The position numbers and the translations under genes were made by a program. From JAPOXR01 sp965199765 (GTDB lineage: Bacteria > Pseudomonadota > Alphaproteobacteria > Rhodobacterales > Rhodobacteraceae), in NCBI GenBank assembly GCA_965199765.1, contig CBDATC010000002.1, positions 372,001 to 436,000 of the forward strand: a DNA stretch of 64,000 bases, in the 5' to 3' direction. The first letter of the stretch is position 1; the number at the start of each line of letters is the position of its first letter. The notes under the pieces were generated by a model. That model made no database searches, had not been told where the DNA came from, and saw only the letters and a program-made list of their open reading frames with translations. Positions 16,567-25,402 of this stretch are shown piece after piece.

Positions 16567-17619
16567 ATGTTGTTATCAATGAATATCGTCCGGTATGGCA
16601 GTGCCGTGGTCTTCGCCACGACCATTGGCGCGCTTTCTGCGTCTGCCCGGGACCAAATTCAGGTAGTCGGTTCATCGACCGTGTTCCCATATATGCAGGC
16701 TGTCGCTGAACAGTTTGCGAATATGACAGGTGCCGCATCACCCATTGTTGAATCGACTGGCACTGGTGGAGGCATGAAGCTGTTTTGCGCCGGAATCGGC
16801 GAAGGACACCCAGACCTCACCGGAGCTTCTCGTGCGATGAAAGCTTCCGAGTACGAGCTTTGCCAGACCAACGGTGTCACTGAAATCACCGAGGCGTTGA
16901 TTGGGTATGATGGTTTGTCGATCGCCATATCTCGTCAGAATAAAAACAATTGGAATTTGTCGCTTGCCGACATCTATCTCGCTTTGGCCGCCAAAGTGCC
17001 TGTGGATGACGTTTGGGTGGAGAATCCCTACCAGCTCTGGTCCGAAGTTAATTCTAATCTGCCCAATACACCGATCCTTGCTTATGGTCCTCCACCAACC
17101 AGCGGGACAAGAGACGCATTTGTTGAGCTCGCCATGCACGTCGGTTGTAAGAAACTGCAATACGTCACGGATAGGGGACTAGGCGCCGACAAAAATTGGG
17201 TCAAGGAAAACTGCAGCCGGATGCGCCAGGACGGCCCGTTTGTGGAAGCTGGCGAGAACGATAATCTCATTGTGCAGCGTCTGAACGCTGATCCGAATGC
17301 GGTCGGTATTTTTGGGTATTCATTTCTCTTTGAAAACATCGATACGCTGAAGCCGGTCATGATCAATGGCGTAACACCTGATGCTGCGACGATTGGAGAC
17401 GGATCATACCCGATTTCGCGCCCGCTGTATTTTTATGTGAAAAACGCTCACCGGGGTGTCATTCCCAATTTGCAGGAATTCATCGAAGAATATATGTCGG
17501 AGGATGCCTTGGCCCAGGATGGATATCTGGCTGACCGTGGCTTGGTCGCTCTGCCGGACGACGAACGTTCGGCACTGCAAAATGGTGTGATTTCTGGTGC
17601 AATGATGGACGCAAAGTAA
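16567..17619 (+). CDS. pstS: Phosphate ABC transporter substrate-binding protein PstS
   Basis: High-affinity periplasmic phosphate-binding protein. I start at the ATG at 16567, preceded by AAAGGA, giving signal peptide MLLSMNIVRYGSAVVFATTI with cleavage after ALSASA. The mature protein has VVGSSTVFPY, ESTGTGGGMKLFC, DLTGASRAMKASE and YGPPPTSGTRDAF, the loops that wrap the phosphate. It is 350 residues, normal for this long PstS type. An in-frame ATG at 16537 would put extra residues before the signal peptide. It heads pstS-pstC-pstA. Confidence 0.96.
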   Translation: MLLSMNIVRYGSAVVFATTIGALSASARDQIQVVGSSTVFPYMQAVAEQFANMTGAASPIVESTGTGGGMKLFCAGIGEGHPDLTGASRAMKASEYELCQTNGVTEITEALIGYDGLSIAISRQNKNNWNLSLADIYLALAAKVPVDDVWVENPYQLWSEVNSNLPNTPILAYGPPPTSGTRDAFVELAMHVGCKKLQYVTDRGLGADKNWVKENCSRMRQDGPFVEAGENDNLIVQRLNADPNAVGIFGYSFLFENIDTLKPVMINGVTPDAATIGDGSYPISRPLYFYVKNAHRGVIPNLQEFIEEYMSEDALAQDGYLADRGLVALPDDERSALQNGVISGAMMDAK

Positions 17620-17635
17620 CTTCGCAAACTGAAAC

Positions 17636-17662
17636 CGCGGCGCGGTGCCGATAGGCGCCGCG
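17636..17662 (+). terminator. GC-rich hairpin between pstS and pstC
   Basis: CGCGGCGC (17636-17643) and GCGCCGCG (17655-17662) form a perfect 8-bp stem with an 11-base loop. It follows the pstS stop by 17 bp. There is no run of T after it, so it is more likely a partial terminator or RNA-stabilising hairpin that raises PstS over PstC and PstA than a full stop. Confidence 0.6.
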
Positions 17663-17684
17663 CACTTTCATTCTGGACAACGGC

Positions 17685-19061
17685 ATGATTACAGCCGCCT
17701 TCGTGCTGCTTCTCATTTTGGTTATGGCATCCTATGCGGTGAATCTCACTGCCGCGAGAAATATCCGGCGGGGTGGTAAACATCTGCATTCGGTGGCTTT
17801 CTACCATGGTTTTTTTGCCATGTTGCATGTTGGATTGCCGGTCCTTTGCGTGCTCTTAATCTGGCTTCTGCTGCAAAATCCGATCATTGAACTCATCGTT
17901 GTTCGAGCACTTCCTGAAAGTCTAATGTCCAGCCTTGATATCGGACAGCAGCAATTGCTTCTCGCTGAAATCAAATCTGTCGCCTCCGGCCGGATTTTCG
18001 GTGAACCCGCCGCTGAGGTCGTTGATGCGGCCGGCCGGTTGAACCGATTGAATGATATGGCGACGCTTGCGATGGTCCCGGCTGTTCTCGTGCTGTCGTT
18101 CGGACTTGCTGCCAGTGCGCGACGCCATGTCGCAGCGGATTTCCGGGCGCGCCAAGCCACTGAAAAAATCATCCACATGATAATGGTCGCTTGCGCCGTC
18201 GTTGCAGTGTTCACAACGGTTGGAATAATTGCCTCGCTACTTATTGAATCTATTCGGTTTTTTTCATTAGTTCCGTTCACAGAATTTCTTTTTGGCCTCA
18301 ATTGGGAACCACAGATTCCAATGCGCGACGACCAGGTTGCTGCCGAAGGTGCATTTGGTTGGATTCCAGTGCTGACAGGAACGTTGCTGATCACAGCGAT
18401 AGCGATCTGCATTGCCGTTCCGGTCGGATTGTTGTCAGCAATCTACTTGAATGAGTTTGCAACACGATCATTGCACGCGGTGGTAAAGCCAATGCTCGAA
18501 ATTCTCGCCGGTGTTCCCACCATTGTCTATGGCTTCTTCGCTATTTTGATCGTTGCGCCTGCCATCCGGACACTCGGGACCTCGCTTGGCTTGGATGTAG
18601 CGCCCAACACGGCAATGGCAGCCGGCGGTGTAATGGGCATAATGTTGATTCCATTCATATCATCCTTTGCCGATGATGCGATTGCGGCGGTGCCGCAGGC
18701 TCTGCGTGATGGCTCGCTCGCTCTTGGAGCAACACGGGCGGAGACCATGTTGAAAGTCCTGTTTCCGGCCGCTCTGCCAGGAATCGCCGGAGGAATTCTG
18801 CTCGCAGTCAGCCGCGCTATCGGTGAAACCATGATTGTTGTGATGGCGGCGGGTTTGATCGCTAAACTCACATTGAACCCGCTGGACAGCGTGACCACAG
18901 TCACGGTTCAGATTGTTACTCTATTGATCGGGGACACTTCGTTCGACAATCCAAAGACACTGGCAGCCTTCGCGCTTGGCTTGATGCTGTTTCTTGTGAC
19001 GTTGAGCATCAATATCTTCGCGCTGCGCATTGTTCGAAAATACCGCGAGGTGTACGAGTAA
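17685..19061 (+). CDS. pstC: Phosphate ABC transporter permease PstC
   Basis: Membrane subunit of the phosphate importer. 458 residues: an N-terminal extension with two membrane segments and a periplasmic loop (longer than the 310-320 residue E. coli form, as usual in alphaproteobacteria), then the permease domain with LLSAIYLNEFA, GVPTIVYGFFAILIVAP, and the EAA-type loop DGSLALGATRAETMLKVLFP that docks the ATPase. PstA follows after 5 bp. Confidence 0.94.
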   Translation: MITAAFVLLLILVMASYAVNLTAARNIRRGGKHLHSVAFYHGFFAMLHVGLPVLCVLLIWLLLQNPIIELIVVRALPESLMSSLDIGQQQLLLAEIKSVASGRIFGEPAAEVVDAAGRLNRLNDMATLAMVPAVLVLSFGLAASARRHVAADFRARQATEKIIHMIMVACAVVAVFTTVGIIASLLIESIRFFSLVPFTEFLFGLNWEPQIPMRDDQVAAEGAFGWIPVLTGTLLITAIAICIAVPVGLLSAIYLNEFATRSLHAVVKPMLEILAGVPTIVYGFFAILIVAPAIRTLGTSLGLDVAPNTAMAAGGVMGIMLIPFISSFADDAIAAVPQALRDGSLALGATRAETMLKVLFPAALPGIAGGILLAVSRAIGETMIVVMAAGLIAKLTLNPLDSVTTVTVQIVTLLIGDTSFDNPKTLAAFALGLMLFLVTLSINIFALRIVRKYREVYE

Positions 19062-19066
19062 AGGTA

Positions 19067-20347
19067 ATGACTGGCACAATTCCATGTAGCGAAAACGCAT
19101 CCCGAATCGTGACCCAGAGCCTGCCTCGGCGAAGACGAACGCAGCTGTTTCTGAAAACGCTCGGCGCTTGCGCGATCGCGTTCGCCTTTCTAATGCTCAT
19201 CGTCCTGATCGGCTCTCTGCTGCTTTCAGGTTATCGTGCGTTTACACAGACGCATGTGGAAATCGACGTTTATATAAATCCAGATTTCGTCACTGAGGAA
19301 AAGCTCCCGCGTGGAAATTTCCGGACATTGCTGCAGGATTCGCTGATCGCAGCGTTCCCGGAAGTGACTTCACGAAGCGAACAAAGGCAATTGTTCAAGC
19401 TGCTCAGCAATAATGCGCAGTTCGCGCTACGCGACCAATTGATAAGTGATCCGTCGCGGATCGGCCGTTCAATTGTGTTTCGGACCCCGGTGTCTGATCC
19501 CTATGATCAGCTCAATAAAGGGTTGATTGACCACAGTACACCAGAGGAACACCGCAGACTCAATGATGCTCAGATCGCGTGGTTTGACAAGTTGAAAGAG
19601 CAGGGGGCGGTGTCCGCTCCGTTCAACCTCGCGCTGTTCACGAATCCGGATAGCCGATTTCCTGAAATTGCCGGCCTCAAGGGTGCATTGATCGGGTCCT
19701 TCTGGGCTCTCTTGGTGTGCTTCGCACTTTCGTTTCCTGTAGGTGTCGGCGCCGCGATTTATCTGGAGGAATTCGCACCGCGCAATCGAGTCAGCGATTT
19801 CATTGAGGTGAACATCAACAATCTTGCTGCCGTACCATCGGTTGTTTTTGGACTATTGGCCCTTGCAGTCTTCATTGGCTGGTTCGGTTTGCCGCGATCC
19901 GCGCCTTTCGTCGGGGGCATGACGCTTGCACTGATGACGATGCCAACGGTCATCATCGCTACGCGAGCTGCCCTAAAGTCCGTTCCCGGCAGCATCCGTG
20001 AAGCAGCGCTTGGAATCGGCGCATCCAAGCAACAAGTTGTTTTTGGCCATGTTCTTCCATTGGCTATGCCAGGAATTCTAACCGGCACCATAATCGGTCT
20101 GGCACAGGCGCTCGGCGAAACTGCGCCGCTTCTTCTGATCGGAATGAATGCGTTTATTACATCAGCGCCGACAGGACCGTTTGACAGTTCGACAGCTTTG
20201 CCGACCCAGATCTTTATCTGGGCGGACAGCCCGGAACGCGGTTTCGTCAGCAGAACATCAGCCGCAATCCTTGTGTTGCTGGGCTTTCTGATCGCCATGA
20301 ACAGCCTTGCCATCTTCTTGCGCAGTCGTTTCGAACGCAAGTGGTGA
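19067..20347 (+). CDS. pstA: Phosphate ABC transporter permease PstA
   Basis: Second membrane subunit of the phosphate importer, 426 residues. The first 200 residues hold one membrane segment and a periplasmic domain of the DUF3333 kind found in alphaproteobacterial PstA. The permease domain then shows GVGAAIYLEEFAP, VPSVVFGLLALAVFIGW and the ATPase-docking loop REAALGIGASKQQVVFGHVLP. An AAAGG ribosome site precedes the ATG. The expected next genes, pstB and phoU, are absent: the following 440 bp hold no ABC ATPase. Confidence 0.93.
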   Translation: MTGTIPCSENASRIVTQSLPRRRRTQLFLKTLGACAIAFAFLMLIVLIGSLLLSGYRAFTQTHVEIDVYINPDFVTEEKLPRGNFRTLLQDSLIAAFPEVTSRSEQRQLFKLLSNNAQFALRDQLISDPSRIGRSIVFRTPVSDPYDQLNKGLIDHSTPEEHRRLNDAQIAWFDKLKEQGAVSAPFNLALFTNPDSRFPEIAGLKGALIGSFWALLVCFALSFPVGVGAAIYLEEFAPRNRVSDFIEVNINNLAAVPSVVFGLLALAVFIGWFGLPRSAPFVGGMTLALMTMPTVIIATRAALKSVPGSIREAALGIGASKQQVVFGHVLPLAMPGILTGTIIGLAQALGETAPLLLIGMNAFITSAPTGPFDSSTALPTQIFIWADSPERGFVSRTSAAILVLLGFLIAMNSLAIFLRSRFERKW

Positions 20348-20725
20348 ATAGAAACTTAAATGAAATAAAAGTCGAATATCGGTTGCGTTTGAAACCCCGA
20401 CGATACAGATTTTCGCTGTTTCCGAACCACACAACTCGATATCGGTATTGTATGCTCGACCGCCGTGAAAATTGGAATTTGAAAATCCGGTGGGTAAGAA
20501 CATCGCTTCTATGGCAGGCGCCAATTCAAGGCTATTCTGTATAGAAACGGAAGCGATATCCCATCGCATATTGAATTTGGAACGAATGAGCTTACGCGTG
20601 ATATGAAACGTGCCTCGGTTTCTGAGATGAGCAGATGCGCTGCATTCAATGGAGTCACACTGGCGCCGCGTTAACTAATTTCTTAAATCAACCTGCATAT
20701 TCCTTGGATTTCAATTACATTGAGC
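20348..20725. other. Intergenic region after pstA, no gene seen
   Basis: No frame here resembles PstB, PhoU or any recognised family, and there is no Walker motif. Short open frames up to 103 codons occur but lack protein-like composition or ribosome sites. The region separates the truncated pst operon from the rplU promoter. Confidence 0.5.
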
Positions 20726-20754
20726 TTGACAGCTATTGGCAAGCAGGTCATAGA
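20726..20754 (+). promoter_or_regulatory. Promoter of rplU-rpmA
   Basis: TTGACA (20726-20731), 17-bp spacer, CATAGA (20749-20754). The -35 is perfect and the -10 matches four of six. It lies 64 bp before the favoured rplU start. Confidence 0.6.
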
Positions 20755-20817
20755 GCGCAGCCTTAGCTGGTCTTCGAGCGACATAGACCAGTGGATATGT
20801 GTGCAGGATACGAGCTG

Positions 20818-21336
20818 ATGGTTAACGAATTGACTGAGGCGGACACCCCGGAAGACGCTGTCGAAAGCACCATTGCAGATACCGGTGGTGAAGAACAAGC
20901 CGTGGATGTCGAAACCGCTGATAGTGCGGTTAAAACGAAGTCCGACACCGCTGATGCAAGTGTCAAGGACGATTCGACAGTTGAAGAAACAAGCGAAGAC
21001 GACATTTCTGAAATCACCGCCGTAATGCGGTATGGCGGGAAGCAGTATTCGGTGCAGTCCGGCCAAGAAATTGAACTGCTGAGCGATAAGGATCTTCAAG
21101 GCGAGGAATTTGAGGTCGCGGACATACTGATTGCCTTCGGCGACCAGACAGTTATTGGCAACCCGGTGATTGACGGGGCCTATGCCCGCCTAAGCTGCAA
21201 TACCCCGCTGAAATCGACCAAAGGAATCAACTTTAAGCGTCGGAGGAGAAAAAGTTCTTCAAAGCGGACTAAAGGGTTCAAGATTAGCCATGCAAAATGC
21301 CGGGTTGACACGATTTACGTGCCGGGGCTGAGCTAG
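20818..21336 (+). CDS. rplU: Ribosomal protein L21 with acidic N-terminal extension
   Basis: Large-subunit ribosomal protein L21. The conserved domain begins at ITAVMRYGGKQYSVQSGQEI, corresponding to the usual MYAVIKTGGKQY start, and runs to HAKCRVDTIYVPGLS with the basic NFKRRRRKSSSKRTKGFK loop. Before it lies about 68 residues rich in Asp, Glu, Ser and Thr, without homology I recognise. Starting at the internal ATG at 21025 would delete the first beta strand, so the extension appears genuine. The start at 20818 has AGGA 11 bp upstream; starts at 20791 and 20797 are also open. rpmA follows after 40 bp. Confidence 0.88.
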   Translation: MVNELTEADTPEDAVESTIADTGGEEQAVDVETADSAVKTKSDTADASVKDDSTVEETSEDDISEITAVMRYGGKQYSVQSGQEIELLSDKDLQGEEFEVADILIAFGDQTVIGNPVIDGAYARLSCNTPLKSTKGINFKRRRRKSSSKRTKGFKISHAKCRVDTIYVPGLS

Positions 21337-21376
21337 ACCCTTCGAACAATAGACAGAAAAGAATGGAAATTTAGAC

Positions 21377-21634
21377 ATGGCTCACAAGAAAGCCGGCGGA
21401 TCATCACGCAACGGCCGTGATTCGGCGGGACGGCGACTCGGTGTCAAAAAATACGGTGGACAGCCAGTGCAGCCAGGCAACATCATCGTCCGTCAGCGCG
21501 GCAACAAATTCTGGCCGGGCGAGGGCACCGGCATGGGTAAAGATCATACCATCTTTGCGGTTGCAGAAGGAACCGTGACCTTCTCCAAAGGGTTTCGCAA
21601 GAGAAACTATATTTCTGTTTCACCTGCCACATAA
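21377..21634 (+). CDS. rpmA: Ribosomal protein L27
   Basis: Large-subunit protein near the peptidyl transferase centre. 85 residues with MAHKKAGGSSRNGRDSAGRR, the conserved N-terminal tail reaching toward the P site, and VKKYGGQPVQPGNIIVRQRG. A GGAA ribosome site precedes the ATG. Forms the usual rplU-rpmA-obgE cluster. Confidence 0.97.
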   Translation: MAHKKAGGSSRNGRDSAGRRLGVKKYGGQPVQPGNIIVRQRGNKFWPGEGTGMGKDHTIFAVAEGTVTFSKGFRKRNYISVSPAT

Positions 21635-21730
21635 CCGAATTCGCGGCTTGCAGCGCAACAAAGCGGGGTATTCATCGCGTTCGATCTGTGCTGCGGATTG
21701 TTGAATCGCACCGCAAATGACGGAACAGCC

Positions 21731-22756
21731 ATGCGATTTTTGGATTTGGCCAAAATCCACATTCGTTCCGGAGCGGGAGGCTCCGGTTCGACGGGTTTTA
21801 GGCGTGAGAAGTTTGTTGAATTCGGAGGTCCTGACGGCGGTGACGGCGGCGATGGCGGCGATGTCTACGCCCAGGCTGTCCCAAATCTGAATACCCTGAT
21901 TGATTTTCGATATCGGCGCAATGTCTCTGCTGGTAACGGACAATCGGGAAAGGGCAAACAAAGAACCGGCGCCTCCGGAAAAGACGTGGTTCTCAAAGTG
22001 CCGATTGGAACCGAAATTTTAGACGAATGCCAAAGCGCCGTCATCTGCGACCTCACACATTCCGGTCAGCGGGAATTACTGGCAAAAGGGGGTAAGGGCG
22101 GATTCGGCAACAGACGATTTGTTTCGTCAACCAATCAATCTCCGCGAATTGCAAACTCGGGTCAAGCCGGAACCGAACTGACAATCTGGCTGCGTCTGAA
22201 ACTGTTCGCCGATATCGGTTTGCTGGGGCTGCCCAATGCAGGCAAGTCAACATTGTTGGCGGCCGTTACCAATGCGCTGCCAAAAATCGCAGATTATCCA
22301 TTCACCACGCTTCATCCCGTTTTGGGAGTGCTGAATGTGAACGGCGGGGAACTGGTGCTTGCTGATATACCCGGCTTGATCGAAGGAGCGCATGAAGGAC
22401 GCGGGATTGGCGATCGATTTTTGGGACATATCGAACGGTGTGCTGTTCTGCTGCACTTGGTTGATGCGACATCAGATAACATTATTGATGATTATCATAC
22501 GGTTATAGAGGAAATCTCAAATTATGGACATGGTCTGGCTGAGAAGACCAGGCTGACCGCGTTAAGCAAAATCGACGCGGTGTCCAGCGCGGATCTCAGA
22601 AAAAAAGAGCGGATGCTGCAGCGTCATGCTGGTAACGAAATTTTTTCGATTTCCGCATTTTCGCGGTCCGGATTGAGTGACTGTCTTCAAAGAACCGCCG
22701 CTTTAGTCCCTTCATCCAAATCCACCTGCCGAACAAAATCAACATGGACGCCTTAA
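21731..22756 (+). CDS. obgE: GTPase ObgE/CgtA
   Basis: Essential P-loop GTPase associated with 50S subunit maturation and stress signalling. From the ATG at 21731 (MRFLDLAKIHIRSGAGGSGS) it has 341 residues: the glycine-rich Obg fold (GGPDGGDGGDGGDVY), then the G domain with GLPNAGKST (G1), YPFTTLHP (G2) and DIPGLIEGA (G3). An in-frame ATG at 21698 is upstream of the family start. There is no C-terminal OCT domain, normal for alphaproteobacteria. Confidence 0.96.
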   Translation: MRFLDLAKIHIRSGAGGSGSTGFRREKFVEFGGPDGGDGGDGGDVYAQAVPNLNTLIDFRYRRNVSAGNGQSGKGKQRTGASGKDVVLKVPIGTEILDECQSAVICDLTHSGQRELLAKGGKGGFGNRRFVSSTNQSPRIANSGQAGTELTIWLRLKLFADIGLLGLPNAGKSTLLAAVTNALPKIADYPFTTLHPVLGVLNVNGGELVLADIPGLIEGAHEGRGIGDRFLGHIERCAVLLHLVDATSDNIIDDYHTVIEEISNYGHGLAEKTRLTALSKIDAVSSADLRKKERMLQRHAGNEIFSISAFSRSGLSDCLQRTAALVPSSKSTCRTKSTWTP

Positions 22757-22930
22757 GTTGGCAAGGGACGCCGAGAATCAACATGAACGGCAACCTTCGT
22801 GTTGGTTTCTTTCGGGAACACAGTTGGATGCCGCTGTTCCAAATAACCCTGTGATGATGAGTGCGAGTTGCCCGCGGCGAATTTCACGAGTACCCAGCTC
22901 ATTTCTGGGCAGGTGACGGGGGATCAACGG

Positions 22931-24088
22931 ATGCCGGAAAAATCATCTTCTGCCACTAAACTCACCGTTGCCAAGAATGATCGAATTGTTATCAAGATCG
23001 GGTCTGCATTGCTTGTAGACCACGCGAGCGGGCAGATCAGAACCGGTTGGTTGAAAGCGCTGGCAAACGACATCAACTCATTGAAAGAGCGCGGAGCTCT
23101 TCCTTTGATTGTCTCATCCGGCTCCATCGCGTTGGGACGAAGCGTGCTTGGCTTCGGAACAGAGCCGCTGGCTCTGGAGCAGAGCCAAGCTGCCGCGGCC
23201 GTTGGTCAAATTCGGCTGGCACAAGCCTACGAAGAAGTCTTAGCTCTGCACGGGCTTGTTGCGGCACAGATTCTATTGACACTGGATGACAGCTCCAACC
23301 GCAGACGTTACCTCAATTCCAGAGCGACCTTTGCAAACCTGTTATCACAAAGTGTGGTTCCGGTCGTGAACGAAAACGATACCGTTGCGACGGACGAGAT
23401 TCGATTTGGAGACAACGACCGATTGGCCGCGCAGGTTGCAGCGATGACGAATTCGAGCTGCATGATTCTGCTTTCGGATATTGACGGACTTTATGAGAGC
23501 AATCCGCGCTTGGATCCGGCGGCGAAGCACATTCCAGTGATTAAGCGCATAACACCGGAGACTGAAGCAATGGCGAGTGATTCGCAATCCGTGATTTCAC
23601 GCGGGGGCATGCGCACCAAGCTGATAGCTGCAAAAACAGCAGTCAATGCCGGCTGCACAACTGTGATTGCCGATGGCACAAAGGAACATGCGCTCGCTGG
23701 ACTGCTTGAAGGCGCCAGATTCACTCGAATCCTGCCGCAGGGCGACCCGCAATCAGCGCGTAAAGATTGGATCGGATCAATGAATCCAAAAGGCCGCCTG
23801 CAGGTTGATCGTGGCGCGTTCGAAGCTCTGAAGCGCGGAAAATCACTGTTGCCCGCCGGGGTTACCTGTGTTTCAGGTGACTTTGATAGAGGAGATCCAA
23901 TTGAAATTGCCAGAGCCGGTGCGGTGGTCGGCATTGGACTCTCACGATATAACAGTGCGGAGGCGGCCCGGATCTGCGGCAAAAAATCCTTCGAAATTGC
24001 CCAGATTCTCGGATATCCGGCAAGGGCGGCGCTGGTTCACAGAGATGATATGGCCAATTTGAACTTTTCTTCTGCGCAATTCAGATAA
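22931..24088 (+). CDS. proB: Glutamate 5-kinase
   Basis: Phosphorylates glutamate as the first step of proline synthesis. Kinase domain with RIVIKIGSALLVD, IVSSGSIALGRSVLG, VPVVNENDTVATDEIRFGDN and DGLYESNPR, followed by a C-terminal PUA domain (SLLPAGVTCVSGDFDRGDPI). 385 residues from the ATG at 22931. A longer frame to 22868 adds 21 residues without family support. proA follows after 47 bp. Confidence 0.95.
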   Translation: MPEKSSSATKLTVAKNDRIVIKIGSALLVDHASGQIRTGWLKALANDINSLKERGALPLIVSSGSIALGRSVLGFGTEPLALEQSQAAAAVGQIRLAQAYEEVLALHGLVAAQILLTLDDSSNRRRYLNSRATFANLLSQSVVPVVNENDTVATDEIRFGDNDRLAAQVAAMTNSSCMILLSDIDGLYESNPRLDPAAKHIPVIKRITPETEAMASDSQSVISRGGMRTKLIAAKTAVNAGCTTVIADGTKEHALAGLLEGARFTRILPQGDPQSARKDWIGSMNPKGRLQVDRGAFEALKRGKSLLPAGVTCVSGDFDRGDPIEIARAGAVVGIGLSRYNSAEAARICGKKSFEIAQILGYPARAALVHRDDMANLNFSSAQFR

Positions 24089-24135
24089 GCGAATTGCGCT
24101 CCACCCCTGTGAAAGACAGATGAACTCGGAAAAAA

Positions 24136-25395
24136 TTGATGTCTGATATCGCAAAAACTATCAGGTCATTGGGAAAGAATGCTTCTGTTGCGGCGCGTGT
24201 CTTGGCAACCGCGTCCAGCGAACGAAAATCTTTTTCTCTGCGCAATATGGCAGAAGCAATAAATAAACGCAGTGAGGAAATTCTTGCTGCAAATGCTAAA
24301 GACTTGGAAGCGGGAAGGGCAAAAGGTCTGTCCAATGCCATGATCGACCGGTTGCGGCTCGATGCCGACCGCTTGAGCGGTGTTCGCGGATCACTGCTGA
24401 ATATCGCGCAAATGAACGATCCCGTGGGCGCGGTGCTGGCTGAATGGGAACGGCCAAACGGCTTGAAAATCAAACGTGTTCGAACACCGCTTGGCGTTAT
24501 CGGCATCATTTATGAATCACGTCCCAATGTGACTGTGGATGCAGGCGCGCTTTGTCTTAAATCCGGCAATGCAGCGATATTGCGCGGCGGATCAGACAGT
24601 TGGCATTCTTCGAACGCGCTGCATTCAGCCCTTGTGGACGGGCTCAAAGCTGCAGAACTACCGGAGACTGCTATCCAGCGGGTGCCGACCACAGACCGGT
24701 CTGCCGTCGGGGATTTGCTGCGGATGAATGAATACATCGATGTTATTGTTCCGCGCGGCGGCAAAGGTTTAGTGGCCAGAGTGCAGGACGAAGCACGGGT
24801 GCCTGTATTCGCACACCTCGAAGGCATATGCCATGTTTATGTGGACCGGGACGCTGATCTCGACAAAGCGCGTCGTGTCGTGTTGAACGCAAAAACACGC
24901 AGGACCGGCATTTGCGGCGCAGCCGAATGCCTGCTGATTGACCGCGGTTTTTTCAACCAGAAGGGCGCCCCCTTCATCACGGATCTGATCGAAGCGGGAG
25001 TTGAAGTCAGAGGTGAAGGAGAACTGGCAGAAATCAATGGAACGGTCGCCTCATCGGAGAACGACTTCGGAACAGAATTTTTGGACATGATCATCGCCGC
25101 GCGGTTGGTCGAAGGCGTAGACGGCGCAATTGCTCATATCCAGAAATTCGGCTCCCAGCATACAGATGCTATCATAACCGAAAGCGACGCAGCCGCTGAA
25201 AAGTTCTTTCAGCAATTGAACTCGGCAATTCTCATGCGAAACGCATCAACGCAATTTGCGGACGGCGGTGAATTCGGAATGGGCGCTGAAATCGGCATCG
25301 CCACTGGAAAAATCCATGCGCGCGGTCCTGTCGGCGCAGAACAACTCACCAGCTTCAAATACATTGTGGAAGGAGATGGCACGGTCCGTCCGTAA
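24136..25395 (+). CDS. proA: Gamma-glutamyl phosphate reductase
   Basis: NADPH-dependent reduction of glutamyl phosphate to glutamate semialdehyde in proline synthesis. 419 residues of the aldehyde dehydrogenase fold with GVIGIIYESRPNVTVDAGAL, CLKSGNAAILRGGSD, RGGKGLVARV, HLEGICHVYVD and the catalytic cysteine in RRTGICGAAECLL. Two adjacent ATG codons could each serve as start. It converges on the DUF882 gene with only 7 bp between stops. Confidence 0.96.
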   Translation: MMSDIAKTIRSLGKNASVAARVLATASSERKSFSLRNMAEAINKRSEEILAANAKDLEAGRAKGLSNAMIDRLRLDADRLSGVRGSLLNIAQMNDPVGAVLAEWERPNGLKIKRVRTPLGVIGIIYESRPNVTVDAGALCLKSGNAAILRGGSDSWHSSNALHSALVDGLKAAELPETAIQRVPTTDRSAVGDLLRMNEYIDVIVPRGGKGLVARVQDEARVPVFAHLEGICHVYVDRDADLDKARRVVLNAKTRRTGICGAAECLLIDRGFFNQKGAPFITDLIEAGVEVRGEGELAEINGTVASSENDFGTEFLDMIIAARLVEGVDGAIAHIQKFGSQHTDAIITESDAAAEKFFQQLNSAILMRNASTQFADGGEFGMGAEIGIATGKIHARGPVGAEQLTSFKYIVEGDGTVRP

Positions 25396-25402
25396 CGCTT
25401 TG

